Assembly (NCBI GenBank): GCA_030430345.1
Contig: JAUIFT010000130.1
Span: forward strand, 1 to 7,042
Direction: 5' to 3'
DNA length: 7,042 nucleotides
Origin: Calditrichia bacterium
GTDB lineage: Bacteria; Calditrichota; Calditrichia; RBG-13-44-9; J042
Shown here: positions 1 through 6,391 of the stretch, one piece after another
Position numbering within the stretch: the first letter of the stretch is position 1
Layout: each line of letters begins with the position of its first letter
Made by a program: the position numbers and the translations under genes
Notes under the pieces: model-generated
The model's database searches: none
The model's input: only the letters and a program-made list of their open reading frames with translations
What the model was told of the DNA's origin: nothing

Positions 1-2
1 CA

Positions 3-164
3 AACGACATCCGGGATTTGCTGCGGCGCGAAGCAGATATCGCCGTGCGCCATGTAAGGCCCACGCAGCCTGACCTGATTGCCCGCAAGATCGGGGAGGC
101 GCGCGCGCATTTCTACGCGTCCGAGGACTATCTGGCGCGGCGTGGCACACCGGGTGACCATACC
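3..164 (+). pseudogene. LysR-family transcriptional regulator, internal fragment
   Basis: The + strand frame starting at base 3 reads NDIRDLLRREADIAVRHVRP, then TQPDLIARKIGEARAHFYAS and EDYLARRGTP (50 residues, bases 3-152). This matches the substrate-binding domain of LysR-type regulators, where an 'ADIAVRHVRP..PDLIARKIG' strand-turn leads into an 'FYAS.DYLARRGTP' segment, roughly the middle of a ~300-residue protein. The resemblance fades after GTP; 'GDHTAMQAHDL' (153-185) could still be LysR-like, but those bases also encode kinase residues on the other strand. The frame stays open to 431, but from about 165 onward it is only the antisense of the kinase gene. The stretch 1-150 is about 65% GC against about 54% for 151-300. 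Neither the DNA-binding N-terminus nor the C-terminus is present: the 5' part lies off the window and the 3' part is missing at the junction. It is either a real rearrangement or an assembly chimera. Family assignment is fairly sure; biological status is not. Confidence 0.72.
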
Positions 165-1448
165 GCGATGCAGGCGCATGATTTGCCGGGAAAGACTGAG
201 GCCAATCCCCGAGCCGCCTTTTTTTGTCGTGAAGAAAGGAATAAATATTTTCTCCTGCACTTCCTTGAGGATGCCCGGGCCGTTGTCACTCACCTGGAGC
301 AGCACCCGCCCCTTTTCATCCTGACTGGCCCGCAGACCGACTGCAGGCGTCTCCATTCCCTGCACCGCCTGAAAGGCATTCATGCTGAGATTAATCAGTA
401 TCTGCTCGACCAGTTCCGGATCGGCAGTTAACTCCAGGGATTCGGGATAAATATCGACACTAAAGTCTATCTTTTGTTCTTTCGCCTGGGTGCGCATCAG
501 CATGTGGATGCGATCGTACAGCACCGACACCGGGAAAATCTGAAAGTTTGGCTTGGGAATACGGGTTAAATTGCGGTAGGCATCGACAAAATTGGAAAGT
601 CCCTCGCTGCGTTTGTGAATGGTTTGCAGAGCATTCCCAATGTCATCGACGGCATCGGCAGGAATGTTGGTTTCTTCAACGGTGTCCTGTAATAATCCAT
701 TTGCCGTCGCAGCAAGAGAAGATATCGGGGTAATTGAATTCATAATCTCGTGGGTGAGCACCCGGATCAACTTCTGCCAGGCTTCCATCTCTTTCTCTTC
801 CAATTCCGCGCCAATGTTTTGCAAGGATACCAGGGTAAAGCGCTGCCCCTGCATGCGAAACTCCGTGGCGTAAATAACAAACTGCAGCTGTTCATTCGGC
901 GTGTCGATCTTCACCAGGGTCTTTTGCCCGGAATTCAATTCAATAAGGATATCCACCAGCGATTCGCTAAAGGAACGAAGCGCATTGATGTTTTTTAAAT
1001 AAGGCACATTCAACAAGCGCTTGGCAGCATTGTTGATCAGGCTTACCTGGCCGTTTGAGTCGAAAGCGAGTAAACCGATACCTACGTGCTGAACGACGGT
1101 TTGCAGATAGCGGAAGTGTTCCTCTTTTTCCGAGCGTGCTTCCTGAAATTTTAAAATAACGTCGTTAAATGCCGCTTTTAAATCGTTGAAAGAGGAGCCC
1201 AGACCGGTGTTGATGAATGTCTGGGAAAAATCAGAATATTTGATCGCGTCGAGGAAGCGGGTAAGGTCGCGATTGGTTTTTTCCACGTATTGAATCAAGG
1301 TGGTAATTTGATAAGCAATCACCGACGCGACAATTAACGTCGCGGCATAGTAGGACGTTTTCAGGATGAGGAAATAAAAAAGGTAAATCGTTCCGCAGAG
1401 CAAGAGCACCCGGGCAATCAGGACAATTCGAAAGCGCCTATAAACCAT
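3..1448 (-). CDS. NtrY-like membrane sensor histidine kinase, C-terminus disrupted
   Basis: Sensor kinase of a two-component pair; it should autophosphorylate and pass phosphate to the adjacent regulator. Order: two membrane segments (about residues 8-27 and 33-51) with only a few residues between them, so there is no periplasmic sensor domain; a HAMP-like linker (about 58-108); a PAS-like domain (about 111-215, with GIGLLAFDSNGQVSLINNAA); the phosphoacceptor helix VLTHEIMNSITPI with His233; then the ATPase domain with N-box Asn357 (NLSMNAFQAV), DNGPG at 388-392, FFTTKKGGSGIGL and LSRQIMRLH. ATG at 1446-1448 has a weak GGA on the - strand 5 bases upstream and overlaps the regulator's stop by 11 bases, indicating translational coupling. 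After LHRG (about residue 429, base ~162) the expected final strand (about 20 residues, usually GGT-I-x-V-x-S) is replaced by MVTRCATPRQIV and arginine-rich sequence antisense to the LysR fragment. The frame stays open to the window edge without a stop. The kinase identity is secure; the native C-terminus is not present here. Confidence 0.9.
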   Translation of the reverse strand, partial: MVYRRFRIVLIARVLLLCGTIYLFYFLILKTSYYAATLIVASVIAYQITTLIQYVEKTNRDLTRFLDAIKYSDFSQTFINTGLGSSFNDLKAAFNDVILKFQEARSEKEEHFRYLQTVVQHVGIGLLAFDSNGQVSLINNAAKRLLNVPYLKNINALRSFSESLVDILIELNSGQKTLVKIDTPNEQLQFVIYATEFRMQGQRFTLVSLQNIGAELEEKEMEAWQKLIRVLTHEIMNSITPISSLAATANGLLQDTVEETNIPADAVDDIGNALQTIHKRSEGLSNFVDAYRNLTRIPKPNFQIFPVSVLYDRIHMLMRTQAKEQKIDFSVDIYPESLELTADPELVEQILINLSMNAFQAVQGMETPAVGLRASQDEKGRVLLQVSDNGPGILKEVQEKIFIPFFTTKKGGSGIGLSLSRQIMRLHRGMVTRCATPRQIVLGRVEMRARLPDLAGNQVRLRGPYMAHGDICFAPQQIPDVV

Positions 1449-2814
1449 ATTTTTCCAATCGCCTGTAAAGTGACGCCCTGGTCAGTCCCAATTCCCGCGC
1501 CGCCTGACTGATATTCCCGGCATGCTTGGCAATCGCTTTCCGGATCACCATTTTTTCGACTTCTTCGAGATTGTAATTGTCAAAAATCAGCCCGTCTTCC
1601 GGCTGCTCACTTTCCGAGAAGAAGAAATCCGAGGGCTGGAGCATCTGGCTGTCGCTCATGATAATCGCCCGCTCAATGGCATGTTGCAGTTCGCGGATGT
1701 TCCCCGGCCAATGATATTTTTGCAGCTTCTTTAACGTAGAGGCATTCACCCGCGCCTGCGGTTTGCGGTATTTCTGGGAGTAGATTTTCAGAAAATGATC
1801 GACCAGCAAAGGGATATCATCCTGGCGCTCATGCAGCGGGGGCAGATTAATTTCGACGGTATTGATGCGATAGAGCAAATCCTGCCGGAATTCCCGGCTG
1901 GAAACCATTTGATGAATGGGCATATTAGTGGCGCAGATCAGGCGAATATCGATATCCCGGGATTTATTGGAACCGACCCGGGTCACTTTCCGGTTTTGAA
2001 TAACGGTAAGCAGTTTCGCCTGCAGCGGTAAGGATAAATTGCCAATTTCATCGAGAAAAAGGGTGCCGTCGTCGGCAATTTCGAAACGGCCCGGCCGGTC
2101 TTCTTTCGCGCCGGTAAAGGCGCCCTTGGTGTGACCAAACAGCTCACTTTCAAAAAGGGTTTCGCTAATCGCACCCATATCCACACTAATAAACACTTCT
2201 TCGCTGCGTTCGGATTGCCGGTGTAATTCCCGGGCAACCAGTTCCTTGCCGGTGCCGTTGTCACCGAGGATCAGGACATTGGCATCGGTGGCGGCAACTT
2301 TACTGATCGTGGCAAAGACCTGCTGCATGGACGCGCACCCTCCAACCAATTCACTGAACGGCTGGTCAAGATCCGCACTGAGCCGTTCCTGCAGAGAACG
2401 CATATCATCCAACGCCAGGCGGGACTGGCGCAGTTTTCCGGCGGTAGAAATGGTCGCAATCAGTTTCTCATTTTGCCAGGGCTTCATCACGAAGTCGGTA
2501 GCGCCCTCTTTTATGCCCCGCACCGCCAGCGATACATCGCCATAAGCGGTAATGAGGATAACCACGGCGGACGGATCGATGGTCAAAATTTCGTTGAGCC
2601 AGTGGAACCCCTCCCGGCCACTGGTCACATCTTTGGTAAAATTCATATCGAGGAGAATAACATCATAGCTCTCGTTTTTCAGGAGCATCGGGAGCGCATC
2701 AGGATTTTTTTCGGTGTGAATCAAAGCCGCATGTTTTTTTAGCAGCAAGCGGGCGGCTAACAAGACGTCTTCATCATCATCAACGATTAAAATTTTTCCC
2801 AGGGAATGGTTCAT
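1438..2814 (-). CDS. sigma-54-dependent response regulator (NtrC/NtrX type)
   Basis: A 458-residue transcription activator for sigma-54 promoters. Receiver domain (about 7-120): acidic pocket DDDED (12-16), phosphoacceptor Asp56 in LLDMNF, Thr89 and Lys111 (FVMKPW). AAA+ domain (about 155-385): Walker A GDNGTGKE (184-191), sigma-54-contacting loop GAFTGA (231-236), Walker B LFLDEIGN (252-259), and an FRQDLLYRIN arginine-finger region. C-terminal Fis-type helix-turn-helix: GNISQAARELGLTRASLYRR, ending KYGL. The open frame extends upstream to 2898, but that 28-residue extension is basic and unlike a receiver start; MNHSLGKILIVDDDED starts exactly where receivers do and has a good ribosome binding site. 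It is the first gene of a two-gene operon: the kinase ATG lies inside its last codons, making the kinase its probable partner. The section before GAFTGA reads SVDMGAISETLFESELFG instead of the commoner N-C-A-A-L-P version, a variant I associate with FCB-type regulators. Target promoters are unknown; no sigma-54 site was found in the window. Confidence 0.95.
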   Translation of the reverse strand: MNHSLGKILIVDDDEDVLLAARLLLKKHAALIHTEKNPDALPMLLKNESYDVILLDMNFTKDVTSGREGFHWLNEILTIDPSAVVILITAYGDVSLAVRGIKEGATDFVMKPWQNEKLIATISTAGKLRQSRLALDDMRSLQERLSADLDQPFSELVGGCASMQQVFATISKVAATDANVLILGDNGTGKELVARELHRQSERSEEVFISVDMGAISETLFESELFGHTKGAFTGAKEDRPGRFEIADDGTLFLDEIGNLSLPLQAKLLTVIQNRKVTRVGSNKSRDIDIRLICATNMPIHQMVSSREFRQDLLYRINTVEINLPPLHERQDDIPLLVDHFLKIYSQKYRKPQARVNASTLKKLQKYHWPGNIRELQHAIERAIIMSDSQMLQPSDFFFSESEQPEDGLIFDNYNLEEVEKMVIRKAIAKHAGNISQAARELGLTRASLYRRLEKYGL

Positions 2815-2994
2815 CAGGCAGATCCTTCTTGGCTTCGAATAAAATTTCCGGACACGTCGGAAGCGACTAAAATTAACTGCCCGGCGGGGTAAATGCAAAT
2901 GCTCTTGCGCGATTGATCTTTACGAAGCAGATTTAAAATTGTTCAGCGGCAAAAAAAACTGTCCATTCCCCGCTTTTTCTTATTAGATTATTTT
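2815..2994. other. divergent intergenic region
   Basis: A 180-base spacer between two divergently oriented genes must hold promoters for both directions unless they lie inside the coding sequences. On the + strand, TTGATC (2913-2918) and TAAAAT (2934-2939), separated by 15 bases, form a weak sigma-70-like candidate for the exonuclease gene; the spacing is shorter than the usual 16-18. An A-tract lies at 2951-2958. No clear Shine-Dalgarno precedes the ATG at 2995; the bases just before it are AT-rich. No GG-N10-GC pair typical of sigma-54 promoters was seen on either strand, so autoregulation of the sigma-54 activator from here is not supported. Confidence 0.4.
2823..2829 (-). promoter_or_regulatory. 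ribosome binding site fixing the regulator start
   Basis: On the - strand the bases read AGAAGGA, followed by 8 bases and then ATG at 2812-2814. This Shine-Dalgarno match, together with the receiver domain beginning a few residues later, favours the internal ATG over the upstream in-frame ATG at 2896-2898. Confidence 0.7.
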
Positions 2995-4251
2995 ATGAGC
3001 ATTCGCGACAAACTATCCCGGCTGGATAGCACTTCCGCAACACCTCCGCAGAACGAACAGGCCACGGAAGACTGGATCGTTCAATTGCAACATGAATTGC
3101 AAATTAAAGTGTTGCGGGAAGAAAAATCGTTTATTCTTCTCAAGGAGAATTATTACCCGGTTTACAACGATCCTTTTTTTGATGCGCTGCAGGAGAGCGC
3201 TTTCGAAATCGAAGGATTCCAACGCCTGGCTGGCGATTTTCCGGAAAAGGGCAATTTGCGCCATGCTTTCTTTGTTGATACGGAAACCACCGGACTGGCG
3301 GGCGGCACCGGCACCCATGCCTTTCTGATCGGGGTCGGTCATATTGAGCTGGACCATATCGTGGTGCGACAGTATCTGCTACCCGATTTTGGTCATGAAT
3401 GGCTATTGCTGAAATATGTTGATCAGGCCCTGCAAAATTTTCAGTATACCGTTTCTTTTAATGGAAAATCTTTTGACATCCCCCTGTTAAAAAGCCGTTA
3501 CATTCTAAATCGAATGGTCACTTTACTGGATGAAGTGCCGCATGTCGATGTGCTGCATACCGCCCGGCGTATCTGGAAAAACCGCTTGCCGGCCTGCAAC
3601 CTGCAATCCCTGGAAAAATACATTCTCGACATCCACCGCGTGGCAGACCTTCCCGGGGAGATGGTTCCCCAGGCGTATTTTGAATTTATCCGCAAACGGA
3701 ACTGCTTTCTCTTACGGGATGTGCTTGAGCATAACTATCACGACATCGTCAACATGGTGCTGCTGACGATCCGGATGGCGGCAATCAGCCAGCAGCCGCT
3801 TACCCATCTCAAAGATTCTCAGGATATTTTTTCCGTGGCGAAATATTTTTTCAACAGCGGGCAACATCAGGCGGCGGTGCCGTTGTTGCATCACCTCTCC
3901 AATGATGCTGCTGACAATGCACTATTGAAAGAAAGTCTTTTCCTGCTGGCGCAGACTTTCCGGAAGCTGGGCAATAGCAGTGATGCCAAATCCCAACTGC
4001 TGCAGTTATTGGAGAAGAATGTCTATCACCCCGATGTCGTTGAGGCGCTCGCCAAGATATATGAACATAAAGAGAAAAATTTTTCCCGCGCGGAGCAGTT
4101 GGTCGAGAAAGGACTAGACTACCTGGAAATGATTCGCCAACTGAACGCCCGCTCCCCGTTGTTAAAGGCGATTCCCCGCCTGCAGCATCGCCGGAAACGC
4201 CTGTCAGGCAAGCTGGAAAAACAGCAACAGGCAAAGCGGATAAGTTCTTGA
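2995..4251 (+). CDS. YprB-like ribonuclease H-fold exonuclease with C-terminal TPR-like region
   Basis: A 418-residue cytoplasmic protein. The central domain (about 88-265) has the DEDD exonuclease pattern of the RNase_H_2/YprB family: FVDTETTG gives Asp95 and Glu97, VSFNGKSFDIPLLKSR gives Asp161, HVDVLH gives Asp185, and LEHNYHDIVN supplies His249 and Asp250. These acidic residues would bind two metal ions for 3'-5' nucleic-acid hydrolysis; the biological substrate is not known for most of the family. Residues ~280-375 are helical and TPR-like (AKYFFNSGQHQAAVPLLHHL, LFLLAQTFRKLGNSSDAKSQ), probably for protein contact, and the last 25 residues are strongly basic (HRRKRLSGKLEKQQQAKR), consistent with nucleic-acid binding. 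The N-terminal ~85 residues resemble the family's usual leader. The first ATG has no obvious Shine-Dalgarno; no better in-frame start is apparent before the catalytic domain. It is the first gene of the rightward run. Family assignment is firm and physiological role open. Confidence 0.85.
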   Translation: MSIRDKLSRLDSTSATPPQNEQATEDWIVQLQHELQIKVLREEKSFILLKENYYPVYNDPFFDALQESAFEIEGFQRLAGDFPEKGNLRHAFFVDTETTGLAGGTGTHAFLIGVGHIELDHIVVRQYLLPDFGHEWLLLKYVDQALQNFQYTVSFNGKSFDIPLLKSRYILNRMVTLLDEVPHVDVLHTARRIWKNRLPACNLQSLEKYILDIHRVADLPGEMVPQAYFEFIRKRNCFLLRDVLEHNYHDIVNMVLLTIRMAAISQQPLTHLKDSQDIFSVAKYFFNSGQHQAAVPLLHHLSNDAADNALLKESLFLLAQTFRKLGNSSDAKSQLLQLLEKNVYHPDVVEALAKIYEHKEKNFSRAEQLVEKGLDYLEMIRQLNARSPLLKAIPRLQHRRKRLSGKLEKQQQAKRISS

Positions 4252-4276
4252 ATTACTGCAGTATGGAGATTATATT
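4248..4276 (+). promoter_or_regulatory. candidate sigma-70-type promoter for phosphofructokinase
   Basis: TTGAAT (4248-4253), an exact 17-base spacer, then TATATT (4271-4276). Matches to consensus are 4/6 and 5/6. The -35 box overlaps the stop codon of the upstream gene, and transcription would begin about 50 bases before the phosphofructokinase ATG. The spacer contains the perfect 10-base palindrome TACTGCAGTA (4254-4263), which could be an operator or chance. If the organism uses a Bacteroidota-type promoter, this box pair would mean less. Confidence 0.42.
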
Positions 4277-4333
4277 TTATTCTGTTATTTTCTGACAAAG
4301 ATTTGACTTGCAACCTGAGGAGCAACCATTTTT

Positions 4334-5428
4334 ATGAGCAAACGGAAAGTAGGAATTCTGACTGGCGGCGGCGATTGCCCCGGATTAAACGCAGTTATTC
4401 GCGGTGTTACAAAAAGCGCTATCGGGCGCTACGGTCTGGAAGTTGTCGGTTTTCATGATGGCTTTGAGGGGATGATCGAAGAGCGCTTCTCTATCTTACG
4501 CCATGATGATGTTTCCGGCATCCTCACCCAGGGTGGCACCATCCTCGGCACCAGTAACAGTGCCAACCCTTTTGCGCACAAGGCTGACAAAGACGCCGAT
4601 CCCGTGGATGTATCCGATGACTGTATGCGCCTATACGAAGACCTCGGCCTGGAGGCGCTGATCTGTGTTGGCGGCGATGGCACCATGTCAATCGCCGGAC
4701 AGCTCAGCCAAAAAGGGGCGAATATTGTCGGAGTGCCGAAGACTATCGATAACGACCTGATGGAAACCGATATCACTTTCGGTTTTGATTCCGCCCGGCA
4801 AGTGGCGACAGAAGCGATCGATCGCCTCCATACAACCGCGCAGTCTCATCACCGGGTCATGCTGGTAGAAGTAATGGGCAGAAATGCCGGTTGGCTGGCG
4901 TTGGAATCCGGTATTGCCGGCGGCGGCGACGTTATTCTCCTCCCGGAAATCCCCTATGATGTCGCGGAGATATGTTCGGTGGTGCGCAAACGCAGCCGTT
5001 TTGGTAAACGGTTTAGTATTGTCGTGGTCTCCGAAGGGGCCCATGCGCAAGGGGGCAGTCAGGTATACAAAAACGAAGAGAAAGCGGCCAGAGAACAGAA
5101 ACGCCTGGGCGGCATCAGCCGTATCGTTGCTGATGCCATTGAGGAAGAAACCGAGATCGGCTGCCGGGTGACAATCCTTGGCCACCTGCAGCGTGGCGGT
5201 TCACCGACCCCACTGGATCGCATTCTTGCGACACAATTTTCCGTCAAAGCGATGGAACTTGTTGCCAATAAGCAGTTTAATCACATGGTTGCATTACAGG
5301 GCAATCAACTGGTAGCCGTGCCGGTTGAAAAAGTAATGAACCAACAAAGGAAAGTGCCGCTGGATTCCCCGCTGATTGATGCAGCATTGGCGGTTGGCAC
5401 CAGTTTTGGGGCGGATTTGTCCCACTAA
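4334..5428 (+). CDS. pfkA: 6-phosphofructokinase, group III type, predicted ATP-dependent
   Basis: Phosphorylates fructose 6-phosphate to fructose 1,6-bisphosphate, the committed glycolytic step, in the cytoplasm. The 364-residue protein covers the whole family: phosphate-binding loop GILTGGGDCPGLNA (7-20), GGDGT (113-117), catalytic PKTIDND with Asp139 and Asp141 (135-141), substrate-binding MGRNAGW (181-187), VVSEG (231-235) and GHLQRGGSPTPLDR (283-296). Gly116 is at the position equivalent to E. coli Gly104, where pyrophosphate-dependent enzymes carry Asp, so ATP is the predicted donor. Lys136 replaces E. coli Gly124, a lysine shared with pyrophosphate and group III mixed-substrate enzymes. 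The ATG at 4334 is preceded by GAGGAG (4317-4322), 11 bases away, a slightly long spacing. An 82-base gap and a candidate promoter separate it from the upstream gene, so it may be transcribed independently. Donor specificity is inferred from two residues only. Confidence 0.96.
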   Translation: MSKRKVGILTGGGDCPGLNAVIRGVTKSAIGRYGLEVVGFHDGFEGMIEERFSILRHDDVSGILTQGGTILGTSNSANPFAHKADKDADPVDVSDDCMRLYEDLGLEALICVGGDGTMSIAGQLSQKGANIVGVPKTIDNDLMETDITFGFDSARQVATEAIDRLHTTAQSHHRVMLVEVMGRNAGWLALESGIAGGGDVILLPEIPYDVAEICSVVRKRSRFGKRFSIVVVSEGAHAQGGSQVYKNEEKAAREQKRLGGISRIVADAIEEETEIGCRVTILGHLQRGGSPTPLDRILATQFSVKAMELVANKQFNHMVALQGNQLVAVPVEKVMNQQRKVPLDSPLIDAALAVGTSFGADLSH

Positions 5429-5496
5429 ATCAACACGAACATCGTCTGTTTAGTTTAGTTCACAAAAATGACCGATAAAAGACACAATTCTCAAAT

Positions 5497-5504
5497 GGAG
5501 GTGA
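5497..5504 (+). promoter_or_regulatory. strong Shine-Dalgarno preceding a TTG start
   Basis: GGAGGTGA is a full complement to the conserved 3' end of 16S rRNA. The GGAGG core ends 7 bases before TTG at 5509-5511, ideal spacing, and the frame from that TTG runs straight into the sirtuin fold. The next in-frame ATG (5581) lies inside the conserved GAG motif, so TTG is the only sensible start. An ATG at 5495 opens a five-codon frame whose TGA overlaps the TTG; this is probably coincidental. Confidence 0.75.
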
Positions 5505-5508
5505 GAAA

Positions 5509-6276
5509 TTGAAATTTTCCAGAAAACTTGTAGAGCGATTATATGTCGCATACAATGTGGTAACGCTCACCGGTGCCGGGATGAATGCGCACAGTGGCTT
5601 ACCGGTTTTCAGTGGAGAAAATGGTCTTTGGGCCAAATTTAAACCGCGGGAGTTTGGCACGCGGGAAGCGTTTCTCAAAAACCCGGCGCTCGCTTGGAAA
5701 TGGTACTGCTGGCGGCGGGAAGTTATTCGCCGGGTAGAACCCCATCTCGGTCATTACGCCCTGGTGGACATCGCGGAATTTTTTCCGGAATTTACCCTGA
5801 TCACCCAAAATGCGGATAATCTGCAACAGCGGGCGGGTAGCCGGAATCTCATTCAGTTACATGGGAACATCATGCGTAATCAGTGCATAAACAATACGTG
5901 TACTGTTTCCGAAGAGGCGCTAAAAAAAGTGGTTGCGACAAACGGCATCAATCCATCCCGTTGTCCCCAGTGCGGCTCGGCAGTGCGTACTGGTATATTG
6001 TGGATAGATGAAGAAATACCGGCAGCAACAATCAACGCAGCGCAGGAAGCAACAGCCGCTGCGGAAGTATTTATTGCCATCGGCACATCCTCTACGACAG
6101 AACCGGCGGCATCATTGCCATATCTGGCCAAAGGAAATGGCGCTTATCTGGTAGAGATCAATCCGGAGAAAACGCCGTTAAGCGACGTCGCCGACGAATA
6201 TATTGCCGCCGGCGCTCAGGATGTTTTACCGATGTTGCTGGTGGTATTGGAAAAAATTCGTAAACGGGTAAAATAA
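5509..6276 (+). CDS. Sir2-family NAD-dependent protein deacylase with altered NAD-pocket motifs
   Basis: Sirtuins remove acyl groups from lysine, consuming NAD. The 255-residue protein has the whole fold: LTGAG (20-24), TQN (99-101), catalytic His118 in QLHGN, a zinc site of four cysteines (126, 131, 152, 155; spacing C-x4-C and C-x2-C), IGTS (191-194), PAASLP (199-204) and VEIN (215-218). Tyr66 and Arg69 in WKWYCWRR form the Y-x-x-R pair of class III enzymes (CobB/SIRT5), which favour succinyl or similar acidic acyl groups. Several near-invariant residues differ: the usual GAGxSxxSGIPxFR is GAGMNAHSGLPVFS, losing the NAD-contacting Arg (Ser35) and a Ser (Asn26); TQNIDxLH is TQNADNLQ; and the usual F-G-E segment is I-D-E (166-168). 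The frame is intact with a strong ribosome site, so it is not simply decayed. It follows phosphofructokinase by 80 bases; a functional link is unproven. The family is secure; activity and acyl preference are inference. Confidence 0.9.
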   Translation: MKFSRKLVERLYVAYNVVTLTGAGMNAHSGLPVFSGENGLWAKFKPREFGTREAFLKNPALAWKWYCWRREVIRRVEPHLGHYALVDIAEFFPEFTLITQNADNLQQRAGSRNLIQLHGNIMRNQCINNTCTVSEEALKKVVATNGINPSRCPQCGSAVRTGILWIDEEIPAATINAAQEATAAAEVFIAIGTSSTTEPAASLPYLAKGNGAYLVEINPEKTPLSDVADEYIAAGAQDVLPMLLVVLEKIRKRVK

Positions 6277-6391
6277 GCCCCTTGTTTGCCCGCCGCCTTT
6301 TCGGCATTATATTGTTCCGCCGGACATTTACCGTAGTGCTTGAAATTGCCGGCTCCGAAACTCGTAACATCATTTATAGATTGGGAATTAC
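6277..6391 (+). other. 115-base intergenic region, no clear signals
   Basis: This lies between the sirtuin stop and the lipoprotein ATG. A short GCCG...CGGC inverted repeat near 6294-6305 is too small and lacks a following T-run to be an intrinsic terminator. TTGAAA (near 6340) and TAACAT are 19 bases apart, too loose to call a promoter. A weak GGGA precedes the ATG at 6392. Confidence 0.3.

Noticed and set aside
165..431. Continuation of the open + strand frame after the LysR fragment
   Set aside because: It is antisense to the conserved kinase ATPase motifs and shows no LysR similarity, so the openness is a shadow of the kinase gene.
2815..2898. 28-residue N-terminal extension of the response regulator
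   Set aside because: The basic sequence is unlike any receiver start, and a good ribosome site sits just before the internal ATG at 2814.
2815..2994. Sigma-54 promoter that the adjacent activator could control
   Set aside because: No GG-N10-GC pair fitting the -24/-12 consensus was found on either strand here or in the other intergenic gaps.
4814..4825. Perfect 12-base palindrome GCGATCGATCGC
   Set aside because: It lies inside the conserved phosphofructokinase coding region (A-I-D-R) and occurs once, so it is best explained by codon choice.
4688..5185. 165-codon open frame on the - strand
   Set aside because: It lies wholly antisense to the phosphofructokinase gene, has no recognisable domain, and is explained by the codon bias of the real gene.
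5440..5462. Tandem GTTTA repeat
   Set aside because: Only about two copies in AT-rich intergenic DNA; too short to call a repeat element.
6290..6330. Intrinsic terminator after the sirtuin gene
   Set aside because: The only inverted repeats are 4-5 bases long and no T-run follows.
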